Of a stretch of 64,000 nt of DNA, positions 8,406 through 15,944 are shown one piece after another; positions within the stretch are counted from its first letter, which is position 1, and each line of letters starts with the position of its first letter. A program made the position numbers and the translations under genes. Under the pieces are notes generated by a model. That model ran no database searches. It was not told where the DNA came from and saw only the letters and a program-made list of their open reading frames with translations. Location of the stretch: assembly GCF_000007825.1 (NCBI RefSeq), contig NC_004722.1, positions 1,280,501-1,344,500 of the forward strand. Direction: 5' to 3'. Origin of the DNA: Bacillus cereus ATCC 14579 (GTDB lineage Bacteria > Bacillota > Bacilli > Bacillales > Bacillaceae_G).

Positions 8406-8510
8406 TTGCTAGACATATGTAATAAAAAATGCCAACAAAGCCGGAAGAACTAAGTTCTACGTAATGACGACTTTGTTTCCAAGAAATATTCTTGGACGCT
8501 ACTCCCCTTT
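8399..8510 (-). promoter_or_regulatory. yybP-ykoY manganese riboswitch aptamer
   Basis: Read on the minus strand from 8510 it begins AAAGGGGAGTAGCGTC and has a short hairpin (CCAAGAA...TTCTTGG). It continues with ACAAAGTCGTCATTACG, then CCGGCTTTGTTGGC, and closes with TCTAGCAAGACCTTT. These are the conserved blocks of the Mn2+-sensing yybP-ykoY class, including both strands of P1. It lies upstream of a TerC-family gene, the classic target. In the known mechanism Mn2+ stabilises P1 and prevents termination, switching the exporter on. Confidence 0.92.
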
Positions 8511-8557
8511 GGAGATATGTTATTGTATTCTCATTATATGGATAATTTATACGGTTG

Positions 8558-9877
8558 TCAACCTGTTAAAATATCTTCATTCGGATATTTTATTTTCAGG
8601 TTCTTTTTACGAGCAAATGAAAAAGCCAATGTTAAAGGACCCATTTTCCCGAAAAACATCATAAAGATAATAATAGCTTTTCCGATTATAGTTAAGTGGG
8701 GTGTTAAATTCATACTGAGGCCAACAGTCCCAAATGCTGAAAATACTTCGAAAGCACTCATCAATAGAGGAACTCGCTCAGTAATACTCAAAATTAAAAT
8801 AGCAAAAAAGATAAATGAAATTGAAATAATAGTAATGGTTAATGATTTGACAATGAGAGTATCTTTAATGGATTTTTTAAATACGACAATATCCTCTTGT
8901 TGTTGTAAAAATTTAAATACGCCAAAAAATATGATTAAAAATGTTGTTAACTTAATCCCACCACCAGTTGAAGCGCTACCAGCACCAATAAACATAAGGA
9001 GCATCATTAATAGAAGAGAAGGTTTTGACAATGTAGAAATATCAACTGTATTAAACCCGGCAGTTCGCGTTGAAATTGCTTGAAAATAAGAGGCTAATCC
9101 TTCTTCAAATGGGGTAAAACCTCTCATAGAAAGGGAGTTATGGAACTCGAATATAAAAATAAAAAGGGTAGCAATAATGTTGACGATTAGAGTAGAAGAG
9201 AGCATAAGTTTTGAATGTAGTGTAAGGTTTTTAAAGTTTTTCTTTCTTTTTATGTCTACGATTACTGTAAAACCAATTCCACCTAAAATGATGAGAGAGG
9301 AAATGACGAGATTGACAAGAATGCTATGAGAATGGGACATTAAATTATCGCTCCACACAGAAAAGCCAGCATTGTTAAAGGCTGAGATTGAATGGAAAAA
9401 ACTATAATAGATCCCTTTCATAACCCCATATTTTGGTACCCATTCAAAAGAAAGAATTATAGTAGCGATACATTCGACTGTAAAAGAGAATAAAAATAAT
9501 GCTTTGGCAAGACGGATGATGCCGCCGATATTCGTTTGATTTAATGCTTGTTGCAGTAAAATCCGATTTTGAAGACCGATTTTTCTTCCGAGCATAATCG
9601 CAATTAAGACAGCAAAGCTCATAATGCCAAGCCCGCCAACTTGTATAAGCGTTAAAATGACACATTGTCCAAACAAAGTAAATACTTTTCCAGTATCTAC
9701 AACACCAAGCCCAGTAACAGTACAAGCGGAAACGGTTGTAAATAAGGCATCGAGCCATGAAATGGACGTTGTCGTAGCAATGGGTAGTTTTAATAAACAT
9801 GTGCCGACAACTGATAATACAAGAAAAGACAAAGTAAGAACGCGGGGAGGGCTCATGCTAATATTAATCCGTTTCAT
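8558..9877 (-). CDS. ktrB: Ktr/Trk-type potassium uptake channel subunit (KtrB-like)
   Basis: Membrane K+ (Na+-coupled) translocation subunit of the SKT superfamily. 439 aa from ATG 9877 (MKRINISMSPPRV), with four M1-P-M2 repeats. The four selectivity-filter loops are visible as TVTGLGV, FNNAGFS, TRTAGFN and GTVGLSM. KtrB proteins work with a cytoplasmic RCK subunit (KtrA or KtrC), but none is adjacent. A nearer upstream in-frame ATG exists at 10000 but overlaps the spore gene terminator. The resemblance is closer to KtrB than to the second homologue at 15945-17294; KtrB versus KtrD naming is not certain. Confidence 0.85.
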   Translation of the reverse strand: MKRINISMSPPRVLTLSFLVLSVVGTCLLKLPIATTTSISWLDALFTTVSACTVTGLGVVDTGKVFTLFGQCVILTLIQVGGLGIMSFAVLIAIMLGRKIGLQNRILLQQALNQTNIGGIIRLAKALFLFSFTVECIATIILSFEWVPKYGVMKGIYYSFFHSISAFNNAGFSVWSDNLMSHSHSILVNLVISSLIILGGIGFTVIVDIKRKKNFKNLTLHSKLMLSSTLIVNIIATLFIFIFEFHNSLSMRGFTPFEEGLASYFQAISTRTAGFNTVDISTLSKPSLLLMMLLMFIGAGSASTGGGIKLTTFLIIFFGVFKFLQQQEDIVVFKKSIKDTLIVKSLTITIISISFIFFAILILSITERVPLLMSAFEVFSAFGTVGLSMNLTPHLTIIGKAIIIFMMFFGKMGPLTLAFSFARKKNLKIKYPNEDILTG

Positions 9878-9941
9878 TTCACATATCGCTCCTTTTCGTT
9901 TTGCTTTGATTAGTATGTGAAAAAGCACCATTATGTATGTT

Positions 9942-9974
9942 GAAAATAGAAAGAGGCAGAGAATATCTGCCTCT
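9942..9974 (-). terminator. Terminator of the SASP gene
   Basis: Stem AGAGGCAGA / TCTGCCTCT with a 5-nt loop, followed on the minus strand by a T-rich stretch (TTTCTATTTT). It lies just after the SASP stop. Confidence 0.75.
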
Positions 9975-9992
9975 AAGCCATATGTTATATTA

Positions 9993-10178
9993 TTATCCAC
10001 GTAATTGTTGTTGAGCTAAAGCACCAAGACGTTTTGTTACTTCACCGCCAACTGAACCGTTAGAACGAGATGCTGTATTAGATCCTAAACTTACACCAAA
10101 ATCTTGTGCAATTTCATATTTAAATTGTTCAAGTGCTTGTTCTGCACCTGGAACTAATAATTTGTTTGTTTTTACCAT
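9993..10178 (-). CDS. Alpha/beta-type small acid-soluble spore protein
   Basis: 61 aa. DNA-saturating protein of the spore core that protects DNA from UV and heat and is degraded at germination. The GPR protease site region (FKYEIAQDFGV) and the conserved C-terminal block (SRSNGSVGGEVTKRLGALAQQQL) are present. I start at ATG 10178 (MVKTNKLLVPGAEQ), 9 nt after AAGGATG; the upstream ATG four codons earlier overlaps that site. Such genes are transcribed by sigma-G in the forespore. Many paralogues exist, so no symbol is given. Confidence 0.95.
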   Translation of the reverse strand: MVKTNKLLVPGAEQALEQFKYEIAQDFGVSLGSNTASRSNGSVGGEVTKRLGALAQQQLRG

Positions 10179-10241
10179 GTTGATACACATCCTTATGAGT
10201 AGTCCAGTTCAGCTAAGTTCTTATCTAAACTGGTAACGTTA

Positions 10242-10268
10242 TTTTATGTGGAAACGACGTACTCATAC
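10242..10268 (-). promoter_or_regulatory. Possible sigma-G promoter of the SASP gene
   Basis: On the minus strand GTATG (-35-like, fits GHATR) is followed 15 nt later by CATAAAA (-10-like, against CATNHTA). The spacing is shorter than usual, so this is tentative. It lies 64 bp upstream of the start codon. Confidence 0.3.
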
Positions 10269-10304
10269 GCGGAAGTAATCGGTGCGATTAGAAGTTCTTG
10301 GATA

Positions 10305-10337
10305 GAAAAAAGAGTAGCAAATTTGCTACTCTTTTTT
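10305..10337 (-). terminator. Terminator of the phaPQJ transcript
   Basis: Near-perfect palindrome (AAGAGTAGCAAA / TTTGCTACTCTT) with A and T runs on both sides. The stop codon of phaJ (TAG) lies inside the 5' arm on the minus strand. Confidence 0.88.
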
Positions 10338-10769
10338 TAGTATTGTCGCTGTTCCTTCCACGACAATATCATCTGATTGATTATATATGTTTGTTTGCAG
10401 CGTAATGATTTTTTTATCATCACGCTTCTTAATAACCTCTGCCACAACGCGAAGTGTATCACCGATTTTGACAGGGGCACGGAATGAAACATTTTGGGAT
10501 AAATAAATCGTATTTTTGCCTGGGAGTTTCGTTCCAAGGATGGTAGAAATAAAACTCGAAACGAGCATACCGTGAGCAATACGTTCTTTAAACATTGTCG
10601 TTTTTGCAAAAGAATCTAAAATGTGAATAGGATTCACATCCCCAGTCAATTTTGCAAAATTGATAACATCTTCATCTGTAATTGTTTTTGTAAGGGATGC
10701 TTGATCACCGACTTGAATCTCATCATAACGAAGCTCCGGAACAGTTTGTGCTTCTTGAAATGGATTCAT
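10326..10769 (-). CDS. phaJ: (R)-specific enoyl-CoA hydratase PhaJ (MaoC family)
   Basis: 147 aa hot-dog-fold hydratase. It turns trans-2-enoyl-CoA from beta-oxidation into (R)-3-hydroxyacyl-CoA, the monomer used by PHA synthase. The hydratase-2 motif is present as GDVNPIHILDSFA...IAHGMLVSSF, with the catalytic Asp/His pair. I start at ATG 10769 (MNPFQEA) behind GGAGG at 5 nt; the frame stays open for 32 more codons without a ribosome site. It is the last gene of a phaQ-phaP-phaJ unit running opposite to phaRBC. Confidence 0.9.
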   Translation of the reverse strand: MNPFQEAQTVPELRYDEIQVGDQASLTKTITDEDVINFAKLTGDVNPIHILDSFAKTTMFKERIAHGMLVSSFISTILGTKLPGKNTIYLSQNVSFRAPVKIGDTLRVVAEVIKKRDDKKIITLQTNIYNQSDDIVVEGTATILKKE

Positions 10770-10870
10770 TTTGTCCTCCTTCTTTTCCATATCGAAAAAT
10801 GTTAGCCATCTTGATGTAGTAGGAGGAAGAAAGAGTTTTGTTTGTGCTGCGGTTAGCTCCCACATTTTTC

Positions 10871-11395
10871 TTACTTGATGGAAGTAAATAGATTTTTTGA
10901 GTTTTCCTCGAACTTTTTTGCGAGTTCCAACTGTTTTGACTTGAACTCTTCCAAAAAACCCTCTAACTGTTTTTGAGCCTCTTCACGTTGTAATTGTTGT
11001 TGCTCAATAAATTGTTTTGTTGTTTCTTCAAATTGGCCGCTTGTTTGGGTAAGAATTGACAATGATGTTTTTGTAGGAGAAACAGTAAGCTGATGCATAT
11101 GAGCAGAAAGTTCCTTCCATTTGTCCTGCCACTCGTTAATTTGATCATTTAAGGAGTTTCCAGTTAATTGTTTCACGTAATCTGTATATTGGTTATTGAA
11201 CTGAGCAGTGAGTTGTTGTAGTTCTTTTTCTAGTTCATCTACTCCTGATGTTAATTTATGCAAAGCGTCTTGTTGTTGTTTTAATGTTTCTAAAGTAAGT
11301 TGCTCTAATTGCTTCCCAGCTGAAGAGAAAAGGGAAAGTGATTGAGACCAGTTTTTCCAAAATGCATCGACTAATTCGTATGGTTTAGTTTCCAT
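10871..11395 (-). CDS. phaP: Phasin PhaP, polyhydroxybutyrate granule protein
   Basis: 174 aa, highly charged and glutamine-rich with long predicted coiled coils (ETLKQQQDALHKL; FIEQQQLQREEAQKQLEG) and no membrane segment, as expected of a phasin coating PHB granules. It starts with ATG at 11395 (METKPYELVDAFW), 42 bp after phaQ, behind GGGGGTC. The position between phaQ and phaJ is the arrangement known from B. megaterium and B. cereus. Confidence 0.87.
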   Translation of the reverse strand: METKPYELVDAFWKNWSQSLSLFSSAGKQLEQLTLETLKQQQDALHKLTSGVDELEKELQQLTAQFNNQYTDYVKQLTGNSLNDQINEWQDKWKELSAHMHQLTVSPTKTSLSILTQTSGQFEETTKQFIEQQQLQREEAQKQLEGFLEEFKSKQLELAKKFEENSKNLFTSIK

Positions 11396-11437
11396 TGTTT
11401 GACCCCCAAATGTTTTTTTGCATATTGTGAACGCAGA

Positions 11438-11888
11438 TTACTCTGCTGTACCACCAGGTGAAGATGAAGAATCCGTTTCATCCTTTTCTGGAGAAGTAGA
11501 AAATGGAAAGAATGCATTGGTGTATAACGTGAAAAACGTTCGCAACATATTTTGATAATGTTCAAAAGAAGTCGCACATGTTGTTAAATATTGCTCTCCA
11601 TATTCAGTTAAAGAATAAATTCTTTTTGCCGGCCCTCCATCGCTTGTATCCCAAGTAGAAGAAATAAGGTTTCTTTTCTAATTTGCGTAGTGTTCTATAA
11701 ACATTACCTTGGTCAACAGAAGAAAAGCCGATATCCATTAGCATTTGAATAAGTTTGTAACCATGAAGACTCCAGTCTTTTAGACAGAGAAGTAAGAAGG
11801 GAACTAAGAAGTTTTTTGGCATGGAGTTTGGTTGTTTCGCTTGGTTGCTCTCCAAACTTTCGCGTTGTTCTGGTTCATTTTGTAGCAT
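11438..11888 (-). pseudogene. phaQ: phaQ, PadR-type repressor of phasin expression, frameshifted
   Basis: The first frame from ATG 11888 gives a PadR winged helix (LHGYKLIQMLMD, VDQGNVYRTLRKLEK) and then changes to an unrelated tail ending at 11604. The expected continuation is in another frame: LISSTWDTSDGG, GPAKRIYSLTEYGEQYL, on to SSPGGTAE and TAA at 11438. The shift lies at 11669-11678, where the coding strand reads GAAAAGAAACC. GAAAAAGAAAACC would restore LEKENLISS, so two As seem missing in two adjacent A-runs. An intact protein would be about 146 aa. PhaQ is known as a PHB-responsive repressor of phaQ-phaP. The broken form keeps the DNA-binding half only. A sequencing error is possible. 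Confidence 0.85.
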
Positions 11889-12085
11889 GATTGTGCATCA
11901 CCTCATGAATCAGTTAGATGGAATTTTTTGCTTATAAGTGCAATTTACACCTATCTGTTTTTAAAGTCAACACATTTGTTAGAAAATAGAAAAAATAAAA
12001 TATAGACTTGAAGTTTTATTCAGAATATTAGAAAATAGTGAATAGGTTGAATTGTTTCAAAAACGAAAAAGGGAGTGTAGGTAAA

Positions 12086-12568
12086 GTGATTGATCAAAAA
12101 TTCGATCCACTACAAGCATGGAAAAATGCTTATGAACAAACCGAAACATTTTGGGGAAAAGCGCTCAATGAAACAATTAAAACAGAAGAATATTCTGCTT
12201 GGATGGGCAGCGTTCTAGATTTGAATTTGTTTTATCAAAAAGCATTAAATGATACGACAAAAAACTATTTAGAACAAGTAAATGTGCCGACGAAAGAGGA
12301 TATCGCAAGAGTGGCTACGCTTGTTATTAACTTAGAAAATAAAGTAGATAACATTGAGGAGTTTCTAGAGGAGAAAGTAGATTCTTTAGGGCAAGCTCCT
12401 ACATTAAAGCGTGATGTAACGAAAGTAAAACAAGATATTCGTACGCTTGAAACAAAAGTAGATCAAATTTTAGAATTGCTAGAAAAGCAAAATGCAGTAC
12501 TAGCTAAACTACAAGTACCTGTAAAAGAAGAGGTAAAGCCTGCGAATAAACCAGAAAATAAAAAATGA
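12086..12568 (+). CDS. phaR: PhaR, subunit of class IV PHA synthase
   Basis: 160 aa partner of PhaC needed for synthase activity in Bacillus. Acidic N-terminal half (IDQKFDPLQAWKNAYEQTE) and coiled-coil C-terminal half (DIRTLETKVDQILELLEKQ), with a lysine/proline tail. The conserved N-terminus begins at GTG 12086, not at the earlier in-frame ATG (12038), which would add 16 unrelated residues. It is divergent from phaQ and is the first gene of phaRBC. Confidence 0.9.
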   Translation: MIDQKFDPLQAWKNAYEQTETFWGKALNETIKTEEYSAWMGSVLDLNLFYQKALNDTTKNYLEQVNVPTKEDIARVATLVINLENKVDNIEEFLEEKVDSLGQAPTLKRDVTKVKQDIRTLETKVDQILELLEKQNAVLAKLQVPVKEEVKPANKPENKK

Positions 12569-12718
12569 TAAAAGCGCTTGTTTATAACAGATAAAAGAGA
12601 GAGGGAGAATCTCTTTTCACGTATAAACAGCGAAACATAATTATATATGGACTCTATAGTATGAGTACCAAAATGATTCATAACAATCGTTCACAAATTC
12701 ATTTAAGGGGGAAAAGAA

Positions 12719-13462
12719 ATGGTTCAATTAAATGGAAAAGTAGCAATCGTAACAGGTGGAGCAAAAGGAATTGGAAAAGCAATTACAGTAGCATTAGCAC
12801 AAGAGGGAGCGAAAGTAGTTATTAACTATAATAGCAGTAAAGAAGCAGCTGAAAATTTAGTAAATGAATTAGGAAAAGACGGACATGACGTTTATGCAGT
12901 GCAAGCGGATGTTTCTAAAGTAGAAGATGCAAACCGACTTGTAGAAGAAGCTGTGAATCATTTTGGTAAAGTTGATATTCTTGTTAATAATGCTGGTATT
13001 ACAAGAGACCGTACATTCAAAAAGTTAAATCGTGAAGATTGGGAGCGCGTAATTGACGTGAATTTAAGCAGCGTATTTAATACGACAAGTGCGGTTCTTC
13101 CATACATAACGGAAGCAGAAGAAGGAAGAATTATTAGCATTTCTTCTATTATTGGTCAAGCAGGTGGATTTGGCCAAACAAACTACTCAGCAGCAAAAGC
13201 GGGGATGTTAGGATTTACAAAATCATTAGCGTTAGAACTTGCAAAAACAAATGTCACTGTAAATGCTATTTGCCCAGGATTTATTGATACTGAAATGGTA
13301 GCAGAAGTACCAGAAGAAGTACGTCAAAAAATCGTTGCAAAAATCCCGAAAAAACGTTTTGGTCAAGCTGATGAAATTGCAAAAGGTGTAGTATACCTAT
13401 GCCGTGACGGTGCGTATATCACAGGTCAACAATTAAACATTAACGGCGGATTATATATGTAA
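12719..13462 (+). CDS. phaB: Acetoacetyl-CoA reductase PhaB
   Basis: 247 aa short-chain dehydrogenase that reduces acetoacetyl-CoA to (R)-3-hydroxybutyryl-CoA with NADPH. The cofactor motif is TGGAKGIGKA, the structural motif NNAG, and the catalytic residues Ser (SISSIIGQAGG) and Tyr/Lys (YSAAK). ATG follows AAGGGGGAAAAGAA. It sits between phaR and phaC, with about 150 bp before it and a hairpin terminator after it. Confidence 0.95.
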   Translation: MVQLNGKVAIVTGGAKGIGKAITVALAQEGAKVVINYNSSKEAAENLVNELGKDGHDVYAVQADVSKVEDANRLVEEAVNHFGKVDILVNNAGITRDRTFKKLNREDWERVIDVNLSSVFNTTSAVLPYITEAEEGRIISISSIIGQAGGFGQTNYSAAKAGMLGFTKSLALELAKTNVTVNAICPGFIDTEMVAEVPEEVRQKIVAKIPKKRFGQADEIAKGVVYLCRDGAYITGQQLNINGGLYM

Positions 13463-13475
13463 TGAAGTAAGAAAA

Positions 13476-13512
13476 AAGTGCATATCCATAGCAGGAATGC
13501 ACTTCTTTTTTT
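13476..13512 (+). terminator. Hairpin between phaB and phaC
   Basis: Stem AAGTGCAT / ATGCACTT with a 13-nt loop and a following C-T7 run. Within the presumed phaRBC unit it would act as a partial terminator that lowers phaC relative to phaB. Confidence 0.7.
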
Positions 13513-13544
13513 AGAAGGAAATCGACCAAAAAGGAGATAGAAAA

Positions 13545-14630
13545 ATGACTACATTCGCAACAGAATGGGAAAAGCAATTAGAGCTATACCCAGAAGAGTA
13601 CCGAAAAGCATACCGCCGAGTGAAAAGGGCGAGTGAAATTTTATTACGTGAACCAGAGCCGCAAGTCGGATTAACGCCGAAAGAGGTTATTTGGACGAAG
13701 AATAAGACGAAGCTTTATCGCTACATTCCAAAACAAGATAAAACACAAAGAGTTCCAATTCTGTTAATATATGCTCTTATTAATAAACCATATATTATGG
13801 ATTTAACTCCTGGAAATAGTTTAGTGGAATATCTAGTGGATCGTGGTTTTGATGTATATATGCTTGATTGGGGCACATTTGGTTTAGAAGATAGTCATTT
13901 GAAATTTGATGATTTCGTGTTTGATTATATTGCAAAAGCAGTAAAAAAAGTAATGCGAACTGCAAAATCGGACGAGATTTCTTTACTTGGTTATTGCATG
14001 GGTGGAACGCTAACTTCTATTTATGCAGCGCTTCATCCGCACATGCCAATTCGTAATTTAATTTTCATGACAAGTCCTTTTGATTTCTCTGAAACAGGAT
14101 TGTATGGTCCTTTATTAGATGAGAAATACTTCAATTTAGATAAAGCGGTTGATACATTTGGAAATATTCCGCCAGAAATGATTGATTTCGGAAACAAAAT
14201 GTTAAAGCCAATTACGAACTTTGTTGGTCCATATGTTGCTCTAGTAGATCGTTCAGAGAATGAACGCTTCGTCGAAAGCTGGAGATTGGTTCAAAAGTGG
14301 GTTGGTGATGGTATTCCGTTCCCAGGTGAATCATACAGACAGTGGATTCGTGATTTTTATCAAAATAATAAATTGGTTAAGGGTGAACTCGTTATTCGCG
14401 GACAAAAGGTAGATCTTGCAAATATTAAGGCGAATGTCTTAAATATTTCCGGGAAACGTGATCATATCGCTTTGCCATGTCAAGTAGAAGCATTACTAGA
14501 CCATATTTCTAGCACAGATAAACAATATGTATGTTTACCAACAGGGCATATGTCTATCGTTTACGGTGGAACAGCTGTAAAACAAACATATCCGACGATT
14601 GGAAATTGGCTTGAAGAGCGTTCTAATTAA
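13545..14630 (+). CDS. phaC: Class IV polyhydroxyalkanoate synthase PhaC
   Basis: 361 aa alpha/beta-hydrolase-fold enzyme that polymerises (R)-3-hydroxyacyl-CoA on the PHB granule. The catalytic Cys is residue 151 in the lipase-like box GYCMGG. The Asp is in SGKRDHIALP and the His in PTGHMSIVYGG. It needs PhaR. ATG follows AAAAAGGAGA. A terminator closes the cluster at 14640. Confidence 0.96.
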   Translation: MTTFATEWEKQLELYPEEYRKAYRRVKRASEILLREPEPQVGLTPKEVIWTKNKTKLYRYIPKQDKTQRVPILLIYALINKPYIMDLTPGNSLVEYLVDRGFDVYMLDWGTFGLEDSHLKFDDFVFDYIAKAVKKVMRTAKSDEISLLGYCMGGTLTSIYAALHPHMPIRNLIFMTSPFDFSETGLYGPLLDEKYFNLDKAVDTFGNIPPEMIDFGNKMLKPITNFVGPYVALVDRSENERFVESWRLVQKWVGDGIPFPGESYRQWIRDFYQNNKLVKGELVIRGQKVDLANIKANVLNISGKRDHIALPCQVEALLDHISSTDKQYVCLPTGHMSIVYGGTAVKQTYPTIGNWLEERSN

Positions 14631-14639
14631 AAATAAAAA

Positions 14640-14671
14640 ATCCAACTAGCCTATGTTAGTTGGATTTTTTT
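14640..14671 (+). terminator. Terminator of phaRBC
   Basis: Stem ATCCAACTA / TAGTTGGAT followed by a run of Ts. Confidence 0.9.
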
Positions 14672-14724
14672 ATGAAAAATAACAAAACATAGAAAGGAGA
14701 AATTTATATTTTAGGAGTATAATT

Positions 14725-15921
14725 ATGAAACTTATGACAGGTAAGTTGTTTTGGAATACAGGAGTTTCAGTCCCTTGTTATCCCCCGTTAGGAAATGATA
14801 TGATATGTGATGCGCTTGTAGTCGGAAGTGGCGAAGCAGGTGCCCATATAGCGTATTCTTTAGCGAAAATAGGTATGAGTGTAATGCTTATTGAAAAAAG
14901 ACAAATTGCATGTGGTAGTACATTTGCAAATGTAGGCGTACTACAGTTTCTTCATGATAAATCGTTAACCTCACTTATCCATACATTTGGTGAAGAAAAA
15001 GGGGTACGAGCATATAAACTGTGTTACGAAGCGTTACGGACAATGGAGAAAGTGGCACCTACTCTCGATATTGATCCCTATTTTATTCCGAGAAGTAGTT
15101 TATATTATGCAAGTAAAAGTGAGGATGTCTCATTTTTACAAGAGGAGTACAATACGTTACAGAATTATGGATTTCCTGTTGAGTATTTTACAGAATCTGA
15201 TATTAAGAAACGTTATCCTTTCATAAAACAAGCGGCATTATATACACACGGTGATGCCGAGGTGAATCCGTATTTATTAGCGCACAGTCTTTTGCATAAA
15301 GCAAATCAAATGGGAGCTAATATATATGAACATACAGAGGCAATACATATAAAGAAACGCAAAAATGATTTAATTTGTTACACGAAAACAGGAAATCAAA
15401 TTGTAGCAAAGAATATTATTATGGCGACAGGTTATGAAGCGCTTTTTGGAAAGAAAGAAAGAAAAAATACAACAGTAGACACCTCTTATGCAATTGTAAC
15501 AAATGAAATAGATCAGTTTGAAGGCTGGCATGAGCGATCGTTAATTTGGGAAACGGCACGGCCCTACTTATATTTTCGAACGTATCGAAACCGCATTATT
15601 GTAGGCGGATTAGATGAAGCGCTGCAAATTCAAACAATTGGTGATACGAAATTATTGCATAAGCGTGATATCCTTATTAATATTGTAAAAGAGATGTTCC
15701 CGCAGTATAAAAATATACAGGCAGACTACTATTGGGCAGCTGCATTTGGTGGTACTCATGATGGTCTCCCCATTTTAAAAGAAGACGAAAAGATACATAA
15801 TTTGTTTTACGCATTGCCGTATGGAGGTAATGGAACTGTATATGGAATGGTCTTTGCCAAATTATTTGAGCAGTTACTTACAAATAAAGAAAGTAAAGAT
15901 TTTTCTTTATTTAATCGATAG
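14725..15921 (+). CDS. FAD-dependent oxidoreductase (DAO / glycine oxidase-like)
   Basis: 398 aa. N-terminal dinucleotide-binding motif VVGSGEAGAHIAYSLAKIGM ending in an acidic residue (LIEKR), then the DAO-type GSTFANVGVLQF and the C-terminal FAD contact GLPILKEDEKIHN...LPYGGNGTVYGM. It belongs to the DadA/ThiO/SoxA superfamily that oxidises amines or amino acids. The substrate is unknown. The start ATG lies 9 nt after TTAGGAG. A potassium transporter gene follows after 23 bp and may be cotranscribed. Confidence 0.82.
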   Translation: MKLMTGKLFWNTGVSVPCYPPLGNDMICDALVVGSGEAGAHIAYSLAKIGMSVMLIEKRQIACGSTFANVGVLQFLHDKSLTSLIHTFGEEKGVRAYKLCYEALRTMEKVAPTLDIDPYFIPRSSLYYASKSEDVSFLQEEYNTLQNYGFPVEYFTESDIKKRYPFIKQAALYTHGDAEVNPYLLAHSLLHKANQMGANIYEHTEAIHIKKRKNDLICYTKTGNQIVAKNIIMATGYEALFGKKERKNTTVDTSYAIVTNEIDQFEGWHERSLIWETARPYLYFRTYRNRIIVGGLDEALQIQTIGDTKLLHKRDILINIVKEMFPQYKNIQADYYWAAAFGGTHDGLPILKEDEKIHNLFYALPYGGNGTVYGMVFAKLFEQLLTNKESKDFSLFNR

Positions 15922-15944
15922 AAAAAAGGTAGCGAAGTGATGGA

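Noticed and set aside
8517..9083. Plus-strand open frame opposite the ktrB-like gene
   Set aside because: Shadow of the membrane protein gene: no ribosome site and low-complexity Ile/Asn/Lys composition.
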